Assembly: GCA_028289745.1 (NCBI GenBank)
Contig: JANQOD010000187.1
Span: 1-15,429, forward strand
Origin: Allomuricauda sp.
GTDB lineage: Bacteria; Bacteroidota; Bacteroidia; Flavobacteriales; Flavobacteriaceae
Length of the DNA stretch: 15,429 nucleotides
Direction: 5' to 3'
Program-made: the position numbers and the translations under genes
Shown here: in pieces, positions 1 through 6,943 of the stretch
How the letters are laid out: each line of letters opens with the position of its first letter
How positions within the stretch are numbered: position 1 is the first letter of the stretch
Notes under the pieces: model-generated
Database searches by the model: none
The model's input: the letters and a program-made list of their open reading frames with translations, nothing else
What the model was told of the DNA's origin: nothing

Positions 1-16
1 AATTAAATCAAAAATC

Positions 17-904
17 ATGACTGAAACAAAAAACAACAATGGTCTGAAGGTAATCGCCGGTTTGCTCGGAGTTATTCTTTTGGGTACAATTATTTACACA
101 GTGAGCCTTTATCAAGATAAGAAGAAGACCACCCAACAACTTACTGAAGAAAAAGAGTTGGTCGTTGAAGATCTGAACAGCCTTAAGTCTGAATACGACA
201 AGGCCATTCTAGAAAGTAATGCTACCAACGAAGAATTGGTTGCAGCACGTGATAACATAGCGAAGTATATCGATTCAGTAAAAACTATGAAAGCCGATAT
301 CTCGGCACTTTCACGTTACAGAAGACAAGTAAGTATCTTAAAGGAGGAAAGGGAAAAACTCTTGAAACAAGTCGACTCTTTGACACAATCGAATACTTTG
401 TTGGCGATGGAAAGGGACAGCACTTACACAGAGCTTGAAAAGCAAACCGTATTCAATGACTCATTGGTGGTACAGAACACTCAATTGGCCGATGCCGTTG
501 AAAGAGGCTCAGCCTTGAACCTTTCTACATTTAGTGTTGATGCCGTTAAAGAAAGAAGCAGTGGTAAACTGGTTTCTACCTCTAGGGCCAAAGCTACCGA
601 CAAATTTAAAGTTTGCTTCACAGTTGCTGACAATGTCATCGCTGAAGCCGGTGATAGGGAATTCTTCATCGAGGTGTTGGATCCGCAGGGCAATGTTTTG
701 GGCGAAAGCTTTACCAAATCAAACGAAGAAGGTGCTTCCATCACCTATAGCAAAGGCACAAACTTCTATTATGAGAACAATAGCTTAGATGTATGCGATT
801 ACATCAACAAGCCTTCTGGTGATTTCCAAAAAGGCAATTATATGGTGAATGTCTATGATGATAAGTTAAAGTTGTTGGGTACTTCTAAATTCACTTTGAA
901 ATAG
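17..904 (+). CDS. Membrane-anchored coiled-coil protein of unknown function (flavobacterial family)
   Basis: A 295-residue protein. A short polar N-terminus is followed by one hydrophobic segment at about residues 10-32 (IAGLLGVILLGTIIYTV). Next comes a long charged heptad-like region at about 35-160, rich in E, K, L and Q, which should form a coiled coil. The C-terminal domain (about 170-295) looks beta-rich and contains two cysteines, in the KVCFTV and LDVCDYI contexts. The layout suggests an inner-membrane anchor with a periplasmic stalk and head. I recognise the architecture as common in Flavobacteriaceae, where such proteins are sometimes loosely labelled as chromosome-partitioning proteins; nothing in the sequence supports that role. 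The ATG at 17 is chosen because it gives the expected short polar N-terminus; the frame stays open to the window edge, so a longer form cannot be excluded. It ends before a two-way terminator shared with fumC. Confidence 0.85.
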   Translation: MTETKNNNGLKVIAGLLGVILLGTIIYTVSLYQDKKKTTQQLTEEKELVVEDLNSLKSEYDKAILESNATNEELVAARDNIAKYIDSVKTMKADISALSRYRRQVSILKEEREKLLKQVDSLTQSNTLLAMERDSTYTELEKQTVFNDSLVVQNTQLADAVERGSALNLSTFSVDAVKERSSGKLVSTSRAKATDKFKVCFTVADNVIAEAGDREFFIEVLDPQGNVLGESFTKSNEEGASITYSKGTNFYYENNSLDVCDYINKPSGDFQKGNYMVNVYDDKLKLLGTSKFTLK

Positions 905-941
905 TAAGCGATAATAAACACTATCCACACACTTGATCAAA

Positions 942-970
942 AAAAGGGCGGCCAATTTGGCCGCCCTTTT
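942..970. terminator. Bidirectional rho-independent terminator between the coiled-coil gene and fumC
   Basis: A perfect 13-bp inverted repeat with arms 942-954 (AAAAGGGCGGCCA) and 958-970, and a 3-base spacer. The GC core is GGGCGGCC, and the A-run on one side and T-run on the other give a U-tract in both directions. It lies between two convergent stop codons (904 and 988), so it can serve both genes. Confidence 0.92.
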
Positions 971-987
971 CTTTCGGGTAAGTGGTT

Positions 988-2385
988 TTATTTTAATGAA
1001 CCTACCATATCTTCAGGTTTGACCCATTCATCATATTCTTTTTCAGTAACATAGCCAAGCCTAACGGCTTCCTCCTTGAGCGTTGTACCATTTCTATGGG
1101 CTTCATTCGCAATCTCAGCTGCTTTGTAATACCCTATTTTGGTATTCAGTGCAGTTACGAGCATCAACGAATTGTTCAATAGTTTTTTAATGGTCTCATG
1201 ATTGGGCTCAATACCCACTGCACAATTTTCATCAAAACTGACACAGGCATCGCCCAATAGTTGGGCAGATTGCAGAATGTTGGCGGCCATAACAGGCTTG
1301 AAAACATTGAGTTCATAGTGGCCCTGGGTGCCCCCAACGGTAATGGCCACATCGTTGCCCGCCACTTGCGCACAGACCATGGTCAATGCCTCGCATTGTG
1401 TCGGATTCACTTTGCCCGGCATAATCGAACTGCCAGGTTCGTTTGCCGGAATGATGATCTCACCAATGCCCGACCTTGGTCCTGAGGCCATCATACGGAT
1501 ATCATTGGCAATTTTGTTCAATGAAACCGCTAACTGCTTCAGTGCGCCATGGCTCTCAACAATGGCGTCATGGGCGGCCAGGGCCTCAAATTTATTGGGA
1601 GCGGTCTTAAATGGAAGCCCGGTAAACTCGGCAATGTATTTGGCGACAACTATGTCATAGTCTTTGGGAGTGTTCAGTCCGGTACCGACGGCCGTGCCGC
1701 CCAATGCCAATTCGCTGAGATGATCTAAGGTATTTTTCAAAGCCTTGAGGCCATGGTCGAGTTGTGAGACATAGCCAGAAAATTCTTGGCCAAGGGTAAG
1801 GGGAGTGGCATCCATTAAATGTGTACGCCCTATTTTTACCACATCTTTAAATGCTTTTGATTTTTTATCAAGGGTATCTTTAAGCTGCCCTACTCCCGGA
1901 ATGGTCACCTCGACAATTTTTTTGTAGGCGGCGATATGCATTCCTGTGGGGAAAGTGTCGTTCGAAGACTGTGACTTGTTCACATCATCATTGGGCTTTA
2001 TCGTCTTTTCGCCTTCCCCTACCTTTTTGCCGGCCAGCTCATGGGCGCGGTTGGCGATGACCTCGTTCACGTTCATATTGCTCTGCGTGCCCGAACCGGT
2101 CTGCCATATCACCAGTGGAAACTGTTCATCGTGCTTACCCTCGAGTATTTCATCACAGACCTGTGAGATCGAGTCCCTTTTTTCTTTTGAAAGTACCCCC
2201 AGTTCATGATTTGCGTATGCGGCTGCCTTTTTCAAATAGGCAAACCCATGTACTATTTCTAGGGGCATAGAGGCCGCTGGGCCGATTTTAAAATTATTTC
2301 TTGAGCGCTCTGTTTGTGCACCCCAATACTTGTCGGCGGGTACTTTGACCTCGCCCATGGTGTCTTTTTCTATTCTAAAATCCAT
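988..2385 (-). CDS. fumC: Fumarate hydratase, class II
   Basis: Interconverts fumarate and L-malate in the TCA cycle as a cytosolic, iron-independent homotetramer. The 465-residue product matches the usual class II length. The superfamily signature GSSIMPGKVNP is present with the catalytic serine loop at about S319/S320. The second active-site histidine is H189 in GRTHLMDATPL, and the substrate-loop motif SGTQSNMNVNE is intact. The frame is open to 2478, but the ATG at 2385 is preferred: it starts at the conserved MDFRIEKDTMGEV, and the extra 31 upstream residues are basic and low in complexity, unlike the family. A TACCTTTG -7 box lies about 20 bases upstream of this ATG, inside the would-be extension. 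The gene is convergent with the coiled-coil gene and divergent from the small membrane protein. Confidence 0.97.
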   Translation of the reverse strand: MDFRIEKDTMGEVKVPADKYWGAQTERSRNNFKIGPAASMPLEIVHGFAYLKKAAAYANHELGVLSKEKRDSISQVCDEILEGKHDEQFPLVIWQTGSGTQSNMNVNEVIANRAHELAGKKVGEGEKTIKPNDDVNKSQSSNDTFPTGMHIAAYKKIVEVTIPGVGQLKDTLDKKSKAFKDVVKIGRTHLMDATPLTLGQEFSGYVSQLDHGLKALKNTLDHLSELALGGTAVGTGLNTPKDYDIVVAKYIAEFTGLPFKTAPNKFEALAAHDAIVESHGALKQLAVSLNKIANDIRMMASGPRSGIGEIIIPANEPGSSIMPGKVNPTQCEALTMVCAQVAGNDVAITVGGTQGHYELNVFKPVMAANILQSAQLLGDACVSFDENCAVGIEPNHETIKKLLNNSLMLVTALNTKIGYYKAAEIANEAHRNGTTLKEEAVRLGYVTEKEYDEWVKPEDMVGSLK

Positions 2386-2405
2386 AGTGTTATACTTTCT
2401 ACGAG

Positions 2406-2413
2406 CAAAGGTA
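2406..2413 (-). promoter_or_regulatory. Candidate -7 promoter box of fumC
   Basis: On the minus strand this reads TACCTTTG, an exact match to the Bacteroidota -7 consensus TAnnTTTG, 20 bases before the fumC ATG. No TTG is found at the expected -33 distance, so only half of the promoter is supported. Confidence 0.5.
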
Positions 2414-2471
2414 ACCCTTACTGTTTTTTCTTTTTCTGATTTTTGTTGGGTTTTATATTTTTTTGAAAGGA

Positions 2472-2504
2472 TTTGCAATTTTTATCTTTTTCAAGGTATC
2501 TTTG
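2472..2504 (+). promoter_or_regulatory. Bacteroidota-type promoter of the 58-residue membrane protein
   Basis: TTTG at 2472-2475, a 21-base spacer and TATCTTTG at 2497-2504 match the housekeeping promoter TTTG-N19-21-TAnnTTTG at every fixed position. The -7 box ends 19 bases before the ATG at 2524. Confidence 0.75.
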
Positions 2505-2523
2505 TCATGTAAAATCGATTTCA

Positions 2524-2700
2524 ATGGTAGAGTTTGATCAATATTTAGGGTGGTTGGCCTTTTTGACCATTTTTACGATAGGTTTCTGGTTGATGATATT
2601 TCTAATCGGTTTTGTCGTACCCTATTGGTTGACCGGAAATTTTATGGAAATGATGAAAGAAAAACGCGAGGCAAGAAAAACCAGGCGTTTAGAAGAATAA
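2524..2700 (+). CDS. Small membrane protein, 58 residues
   Basis: Starts MVEFDQYLGW, continues with a hydrophobic stretch at about residues 9-36 (LAFLTIFTIGFWLMIFLIGFVV), and ends in a strongly charged tail (KEKREARKTRRLEE). The tail should lie in the cytoplasm, giving one long or two short membrane passes. I do not recognise a named family and assign no function. The frame is open upstream to 2473, but the ATG at 2524 is chosen because a complete consensus promoter ends at 2504, so transcription should begin after the earlier start. Support for a real gene comes from that promoter on one side, a strong terminator directly after the stop on the other, and a coherent transmembrane-plus-charged-tail composition. 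It is divergent from fumC and convergent with the TonB-dependent receptor. Confidence 0.75.
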   Translation: MVEFDQYLGWLAFLTIFTIGFWLMIFLIGFVVPYWLTGNFMEMMKEKREARKTRRLEE

Positions 2701-2726
2701 AAAAAGAAGCCGTTCGGCTTCTTTTT
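2701..2726. terminator. Bidirectional rho-independent terminator
   Basis: An inverted repeat with arms AAAAAGAAGCCG (2701-2712) and CGGCTTCTTTTT (2715-2726). In practice it forms an 11-bp stem capped by a GTTC loop. It starts on the base after the stop of the small membrane gene and ends 3 bases short of the receptor gene's stop. A-run and T-run flanks give a U-tract in both directions. Confidence 0.9.
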
Positions 2727-2729
2727 TGT

Positions 2730-5162
2730 TTATGGGGCTCCGAATTCTTCTTCACCTTCGTAGTCACGTTGTCTCTCACCACCCCTTTTCTTCTTTTGGT
2801 TGAACCTATAGGTAAAAGCCAAGTTATAGCTTCTTACCCGCCACTGAAATTCACTATCACTCTCAAAAAATGGAGTTATGGTTTCACTGACTCGTCTGCG
2901 ACTGTTGAACACATCACTGATGTTAAGGGCAAGTGAAGCTTTATCATTAAAGAAATCTTTACTAAAGGCAAGGTCTAAAGAGAAAATTCCCTGATTTCGA
3001 GTTTGGGCATTTTCAGTGGGGCCTCTATAAAATACCCTTGTTTGCCAATCAATTTTTTTGGGGAGCGTAATTTTATTGTTGAGCCGTACAAACCAACTAA
3101 GGTTCTCGGCGTCGAAATTTTGGTTGTTGAAATCTCCTCTCGTGATAAGATTGAATAGGTTAAAGTTGGCATTAAGATTCCATTTTTGGGTAGGCCGATA
3201 GTTAGTGGTGACTTCAAACCCATAACGGTCATTGCGTGCCAAATTCACCGGTGTTCTTCTCAAAATGCTTACCTGTTCGCCATCAAAGAAAGTATCTTCG
3301 CCGGTATCTTCGGTAATGAAAGTGATGACATCGGTAGCCCTTTGAAAATATATGGAGCCATTCAGCGTAAGCCTCTCAAAACGTTTCAAATAACCCAGAT
3401 CGATCTGGTTTGAAAATGAAGGAGTCAAATTGGGATTGCCTTGAAATAGGTTTGTCGGACTCGAACGAGAGGGAAAGGGATTCAAAAAACGGGACCTGGG
3501 CCTTCGAATTCTTCGGTTGTACCCAAATTGGAAACTCTCTCTTTCACTGATTTCGTAGTTCAGGTTTAGGGTAGGAAAGAGGCCGTCAAAATTATTACGG
3601 TTAAAATCATTGGTTTCCAATTGATTGATGATCAAACGGGTGGATTCATATCGTAACCCCGCCAAAAAAGAAAACTTTTTGATTTTGGTTCCATATTGGG
3701 TATAAACCGCATTGATGGTTTCTTTGTAGTCCAATACGTTACTCGGATTGGTTATTCCCAATTCATCGATTGTCGGACTGATAAACATGACATCATAATC
3801 TGTTTCGAGCGTATTGAAATCTCCCCTGTAACCCAGTTCAAACTGGCCTGATTTACCAAGGGGCACTACATAATCGGTCTGCAAAAAGAGTCGTTGCTGA
3901 TCTTCGGCGGTTCGTACACTTTCGCTATCAAAGTCATTCTGAACGATCAATGACTCTTCTACCTCGTCACTGGTTTCGTATTGAAAGGCAAAGGTCAATT
4001 TATGTTCAGAGTCTCCATTGAACTGCTTATCAAAATTGAAGGCATATTGAAAGGTTTGATCTTTCTCGGTCTCGGGATCAAAGCGAAAACCAGAACTTCT
4101 GTTCCCAACTGCGTCTTCTTGAAAGAATTCATTGGTTGTTTCACTACTGTTATCAGAATCTCTGATAAAAATCGATTGGGTTATTGAAGCGGTCTTGTTC
4201 ACATACCATTCTACCCCAAAGTTGGCATTCAGCCCCTTTCGTATTCTATCGAATTCACGTTCTTCACGAAGTGAATTGGTGAAATCACCTTGGGCATCAA
4301 AGAAATCGGTATCGTTCAGTGAATTGCCAGGCCGCTCACGATAGTTATAACCTGTGTTGGTAAAAATATTGATATCGCCCGATCGATAATTGAGATTACC
4401 GTTGATACCAAGAGAATATGGATAACCTGCATTGGTAGTCAATGCCCCGTTGAGGCCTTGCAGCTTGCTTCTTCGCAAAATTATATTGATGATACCGCCA
4501 GAACCTTCAGCATCATAGCGGGCAGAGGGCGAAGTAATGACTTCAACTTTTTCAATGGATTCGGCAGGAAGTTGCCTCAGGGCCTCCGTACTGTTCAACC
4601 CTGTAATGGCAGAGGGCTTGCCATCGATAAGTATTCTGACATCATCGTTGCCCCGTAACTGTACATTACCTTCCACATCGACAGAAACCGAAGGAACATT
4701 ATCAAGAACATCGCTTACCGTTCCACCACGTACGGTTAGGTCTTTGCCGACATTGTAGATTTTTTTGTCCAATCGAAGTTCAACGGTGGTCCGCTCTGCG
4801 ATCACTTCTACTTCATCAAGTTGTGAAACATCGACTGCAAGGGCAATTTGTCCTAAATCGGTATTTGTCCGAAGGGATTGCCGCTCTTTCCGAAATGTGC
4901 CGTAGGTAAGATATTCGACAGAGATATTAAAGACCCCGGGTAACGTTTCCACTTCAAATTTACCATTGGCATCTGTAATGCCACCGGTCACAGCTTCGGT
5001 ATTTCGTACCCTTTGAAAAATAACCGTGGCATACTCTAAGGGCTTCCCAGTATCTTGATCAATTACTGTTCCGGTAATTCTTATTGGTTTTGAATTGTTG
5101 GGTCTTTGCGCAATTGTAAAGGTGGTGGTCAAAACCAACAGTACTAAGAACAGTTTTTGCAT
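2730..5162 (-). CDS. TonB-dependent receptor / outer-membrane beta-barrel protein with N-terminal carboxypeptidase-like domain
   Basis: An 810-residue outer-membrane protein. A signal peptide (MQKLFLVLLVLTTTFTIAQ) is followed by a carboxypeptidase-regulatory-like beta-sandwich at about residues 28-110 (ITGTVIDQDTGKPLEYATV). The plug domain at about 120-235 includes VRILIDGKPS, VEVITSPSARYDAEGSGGIINII. From about 240 to the end there is a barrel of the OMP_b-brl_3 type, with repeated alternating strands and a late RVRSYNLAFTYRF strand. The family imports or senses ligands using TonB energy; the substrate cannot be told from sequence. No SusD partner gene is adjacent, which argues against a classical glycan-uptake pair. 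The C-terminus is unusual in ending after the last strand with a hydrophilic, charged tail (KKKRGGERQRDYEGEEE). Its ATG lies one base after the stop of the upstream secreted-protein gene, so the two are almost certainly co-transcribed. Confidence 0.93.
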   Translation of the reverse strand: MQKLFLVLLVLTTTFTIAQRPNNSKPIRITGTVIDQDTGKPLEYATVIFQRVRNTEAVTGGITDANGKFEVETLPGVFNISVEYLTYGTFRKERQSLRTNTDLGQIALAVDVSQLDEVEVIAERTTVELRLDKKIYNVGKDLTVRGGTVSDVLDNVPSVSVDVEGNVQLRGNDDVRILIDGKPSAITGLNSTEALRQLPAESIEKVEVITSPSARYDAEGSGGIINIILRRSKLQGLNGALTTNAGYPYSLGINGNLNYRSGDINIFTNTGYNYRERPGNSLNDTDFFDAQGDFTNSLREEREFDRIRKGLNANFGVEWYVNKTASITQSIFIRDSDNSSETTNEFFQEDAVGNRSSGFRFDPETEKDQTFQYAFNFDKQFNGDSEHKLTFAFQYETSDEVEESLIVQNDFDSESVRTAEDQQRLFLQTDYVVPLGKSGQFELGYRGDFNTLETDYDVMFISPTIDELGITNPSNVLDYKETINAVYTQYGTKIKKFSFLAGLRYESTRLIINQLETNDFNRNNFDGLFPTLNLNYEISERESFQFGYNRRIRRPRSRFLNPFPSRSSPTNLFQGNPNLTPSFSNQIDLGYLKRFERLTLNGSIYFQRATDVITFITEDTGEDTFFDGEQVSILRRTPVNLARNDRYGFEVTTNYRPTQKWNLNANFNLFNLITRGDFNNQNFDAENLSWFVRLNNKITLPKKIDWQTRVFYRGPTENAQTRNQGIFSLDLAFSKDFFNDKASLALNISDVFNSRRRVSETITPFFESDSEFQWRVRSYNLAFTYRFNQKKKRGGERQRDYEGEEEFGAP

Positions 5163-5163
5163 A

Positions 5164-5616
5164 TCAATCCTTGTTTTTCTTCTTTCTCTTTTCTTTTCTC
5201 CTTTTTTTCTTCAATTGGTTTTTCTGTAAATCGAGGTAGGCCTGGTATTTTTCTTCAGGAAGCCCTGCTTTTATCTCGGCATCCTGAAGCTCTTGTATTT
5301 TTTGAAATTCTTCTTTCATTTTTTTTGGCTCCAGTTTCAGAATCTGCAGCTCCATGCGTTTTTGCACATGTTTGATAAGTGTGGTACGTACCACTGCCTC
5401 TTCAAAGGGATCAAGTTGAAGCTCCTCTGTGATTTTTGGCATGATCTCTTCAACATATTCTTCTGCGGTAAGCGGCTCGGGTTCTTTCTGGGGAGTTTGG
5501 GCCTGGGGTATGGCAGATCCCCTTCGGCCACCCATTTGATTGCGGAATTGTGCCTCAGCGGTATGGCCAAGCAGCAATAGCATTACGGGAATTAAAATTT
5601 GTACAAACTTTTTCAT
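5164..5616 (-). CDS. Small secreted lysine-rich protein of unknown function, first gene of the receptor operon
   Basis: A 150-residue protein with a clear signal peptide (MKKFVQILIPVMLLLLGHTA, likely cut near AEA-Q, residue 22). A Gly/Arg/Pro/Gln linker follows. A helical domain at about 48-130 (EYVEEIMPKITEELQLDPFEEAVVR) has spacing reminiscent of Spy/CpxP-like periplasmic helical proteins, but I cannot confirm membership. The last 15 residues are KKKRRKEKRKKKNKD, an extreme basic tail encoded by an A-rich run. The stop TGA is followed, after one base, by the receptor ATG (TGATATG), which indicates translational coupling. A plausible role is a periplasmic partner or chaperone of the receptor; this is inference from position only. 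Confidence 0.85.
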   Translation of the reverse strand: MKKFVQILIPVMLLLLGHTAEAQFRNQMGGRRGSAIPQAQTPQKEPEPLTAEEYVEEIMPKITEELQLDPFEEAVVRTTLIKHVQKRMELQILKLEPKKMKEEFQKIQELQDAEIKAGLPEEKYQAYLDLQKNQLKKKRRKEKRKKKNKD

Positions 5617-5635
5617 ATCGTCGGTGTTAAGATTT

Positions 5636-5643
5636 CAAAAGTA
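5636..5643 (-). promoter_or_regulatory. Candidate -7 promoter box for the secreted protein-receptor operon
   Basis: Minus strand reads TACTTTTG, an exact TAnnTTTG match 19 bases before the ATG at 5616. No clear TTG sits at the -33 distance. The 149-base gap it lies in (5617-5765) shows no convincing terminator for prfB; it holds a 10-bp perfect palindrome ACCAATTGGT at 5727-5736. Confidence 0.5.
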
Positions 5644-5765
5644 TTCGATGGTTTAAGCGTATTTGGTTAATTGTTTGTTAAAAGAAAAAAGGCCGTTGCT
5701 CGATGAACTTTCGTTTTTTATGTTGAACCAATTGGTCAAATACCAAATATCGTGCCCTAAACCCT

Positions 5766-6861
5766 TCAGTCTTCCCTTTGTCCCATCATCATTAGATACG
5801 CCTTTAAGAAAGAATTGATGTCACCGTCCATAACGGCATCAACATTGCCCGTTTCTTCAGTGGTTCGAACGTCTTTGACCAATTTGTAAGGATGCATCAC
5901 ATAGTTTCGAATCTGCGAGCCCCATTCAATTTTCATCTTTGAGGACTCAATTTCGGCACGGGCTTCCTGCTTTTTGCGCAGTTCGATTTCATAAAGCTGC
6001 GATTTCAGCATTTTCATAGCGGTGGCCCGATTGTCATGTTGCGAACGCGAATCAGAGCATGAAATCTGTATGCCCGTTGGTTTATGTACCAATTGTACCT
6101 TTGTCTCGACTTTGTTGACATTTTGCCCTCCGGCACCGCTTGAACGCGCTGTGGTTATTTCTACATCTGAGGGGTTGATCTCTATTTCTATTGAATCGTC
6201 GACCAATGGGTACACATAAACGGAAGCAAAAGAAGTGTGGCGTTTTGCATTACTGTCAAAAGGGGAGATCCGCACCAAGCGGTGCACACCATTTTCGCCT
6301 TTCAACCAGCCAAAGGCATAGTCGCCATCGATTTCCAACGTTACGGTCTTGATACCGGCCACATCGCCCTCTTGGTAGTTGAGCTCTTTCACCTTATAAC
6401 CGTTCTTGTCGGCCCACATGATGTACATACGCATCAGCATGGCCGCCCAATCGCAGCTTTCTGTGCCCCCGGCACCCGCCGTTATCTGCAAGATAGCGGT
6501 CAGGTCATCACCCTCATCGGAAAGCATATTCTTGAATTCTAGATTTTCTAGCGCATCAAGGGCCCTGTCATATTGTTTTTGAACTTCTTCTTCCGATACT
6601 TCACCCTCTTTTTGAAATTCGAGCAATACCTCTAAGTCATCGACAAGCGTTTTGGCCTGGTTGAAATCTTCGACCCACTTTTTCTTCGACTTCAACAATT
6701 TCATAAGGGCCTGGGCAGAGATAGGGTCGTCCCAAAACCCGGGTACCATTGTTTTTTCTTCCTCGTTTTCTATTTCGATGAGCTTGGCATCGATGTCAAA
6801 GATACCTCCTTAGCGCACCAAGGCGCTCGATAAGATCTTTCTGTTGATCTGTGGTTACCAT
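5766..6861 (-). CDS. prfB: Peptide chain release factor 2, expressed through a programmed +1 frameshift
   Basis: Terminates translation at UGA and UAA. The gene is in two frames. Frame one starts at the ATG at 6861 (MVTTDQQKDLIERLGALRRYL, 21 codons) and meets an in-frame TGA at 6798-6796. A +1 shift at CTT-TGA-C resumes at GAC (6797), giving DIDAKLIEIE and then the 327 residues after it to the stop at 5766. The total is 364 residues, close to the 365 of E. coli RF2. The GGQ loop is seen in RSSGAGGQNVNKVET, followed by CSDSRSQHDNR. The RF2 anticodon-like SPF tripeptide is present in RISPFDSNAKRH. The frameshift autoregulates RF2 level: low RF2 lets the ribosome pause on UGA and shift. The gene has its own promoter and is divergent from the metalloprotease gene. 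Confidence 0.97.
6795..6810 (-). promoter_or_regulatory. prfB programmed +1 frameshift site with internal Shine-Dalgarno element
   Basis: Minus strand reads AGGAGG (6810-6805), TAT, then CTTTGAC (6801-6795). The in-frame stop is TGA at 6798-6796. The SD-like element sits three bases before the slippery CTT, the same geometry as the E. coli prfB site, and the stop is followed by C, the weak context typical of this recoding site. Confidence 0.96.
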
Positions 6862-6875
6862 ATGTAGATTTTGGG

Positions 6876-6905
6876 CAAAAATAAGGTTTCGCCCTCTTTG
6901 AACAA
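6876..6905 (-). promoter_or_regulatory. Bacteroidota-type promoter of prfB
   Basis: On the minus strand, TTG at 6905-6903, a 19-base spacer and TATTTTTG at 6883-6876 match the TTG-N19-TAnnTTTG consensus. The -7 box ends 14 bases before the prfB ATG, predicting a very short leader. It lies within the 82-base divergent gap shared with the metalloprotease gene. Confidence 0.7.
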
Positions 6906-6943
6906 TCCATTTTGCATATTTTTAGAGTTCAAACGTGACACTT

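Noticed and set aside
1328..1660. Plus-strand open frame of 110 codons within fumC
   Set aside because: Lies opposite the most conserved part of fumC and has no independent support.
2386..2478. Longer fumC start at 2478
   Set aside because: The extra 31 residues are low in complexity, are not family-like, and contain the probable -7 box; the conserved MDFRIEKDTM start gives the normal length.
2550..2936. Plus-strand open frame of 128 codons
   Set aside because: It overlaps the 58-residue gene in another frame, a terminator and the receptor's 3' end; no family features.
6796..6798. In-frame stop splitting prfB, as if by a frameshift mutation or sequencing error
   Set aside because: The stop sits in a canonical AGGAGG-TAT-CTTTGAC recoding site, and the shifted product has the expected RF2 length and motifs.
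6897..6924. TTTG and TATTTTTA as a full promoter for the metalloprotease
   Set aside because: The spacer is only 16 bases and the last base of the -7 box is A instead of G; kept only as a weak box in the gene entry.
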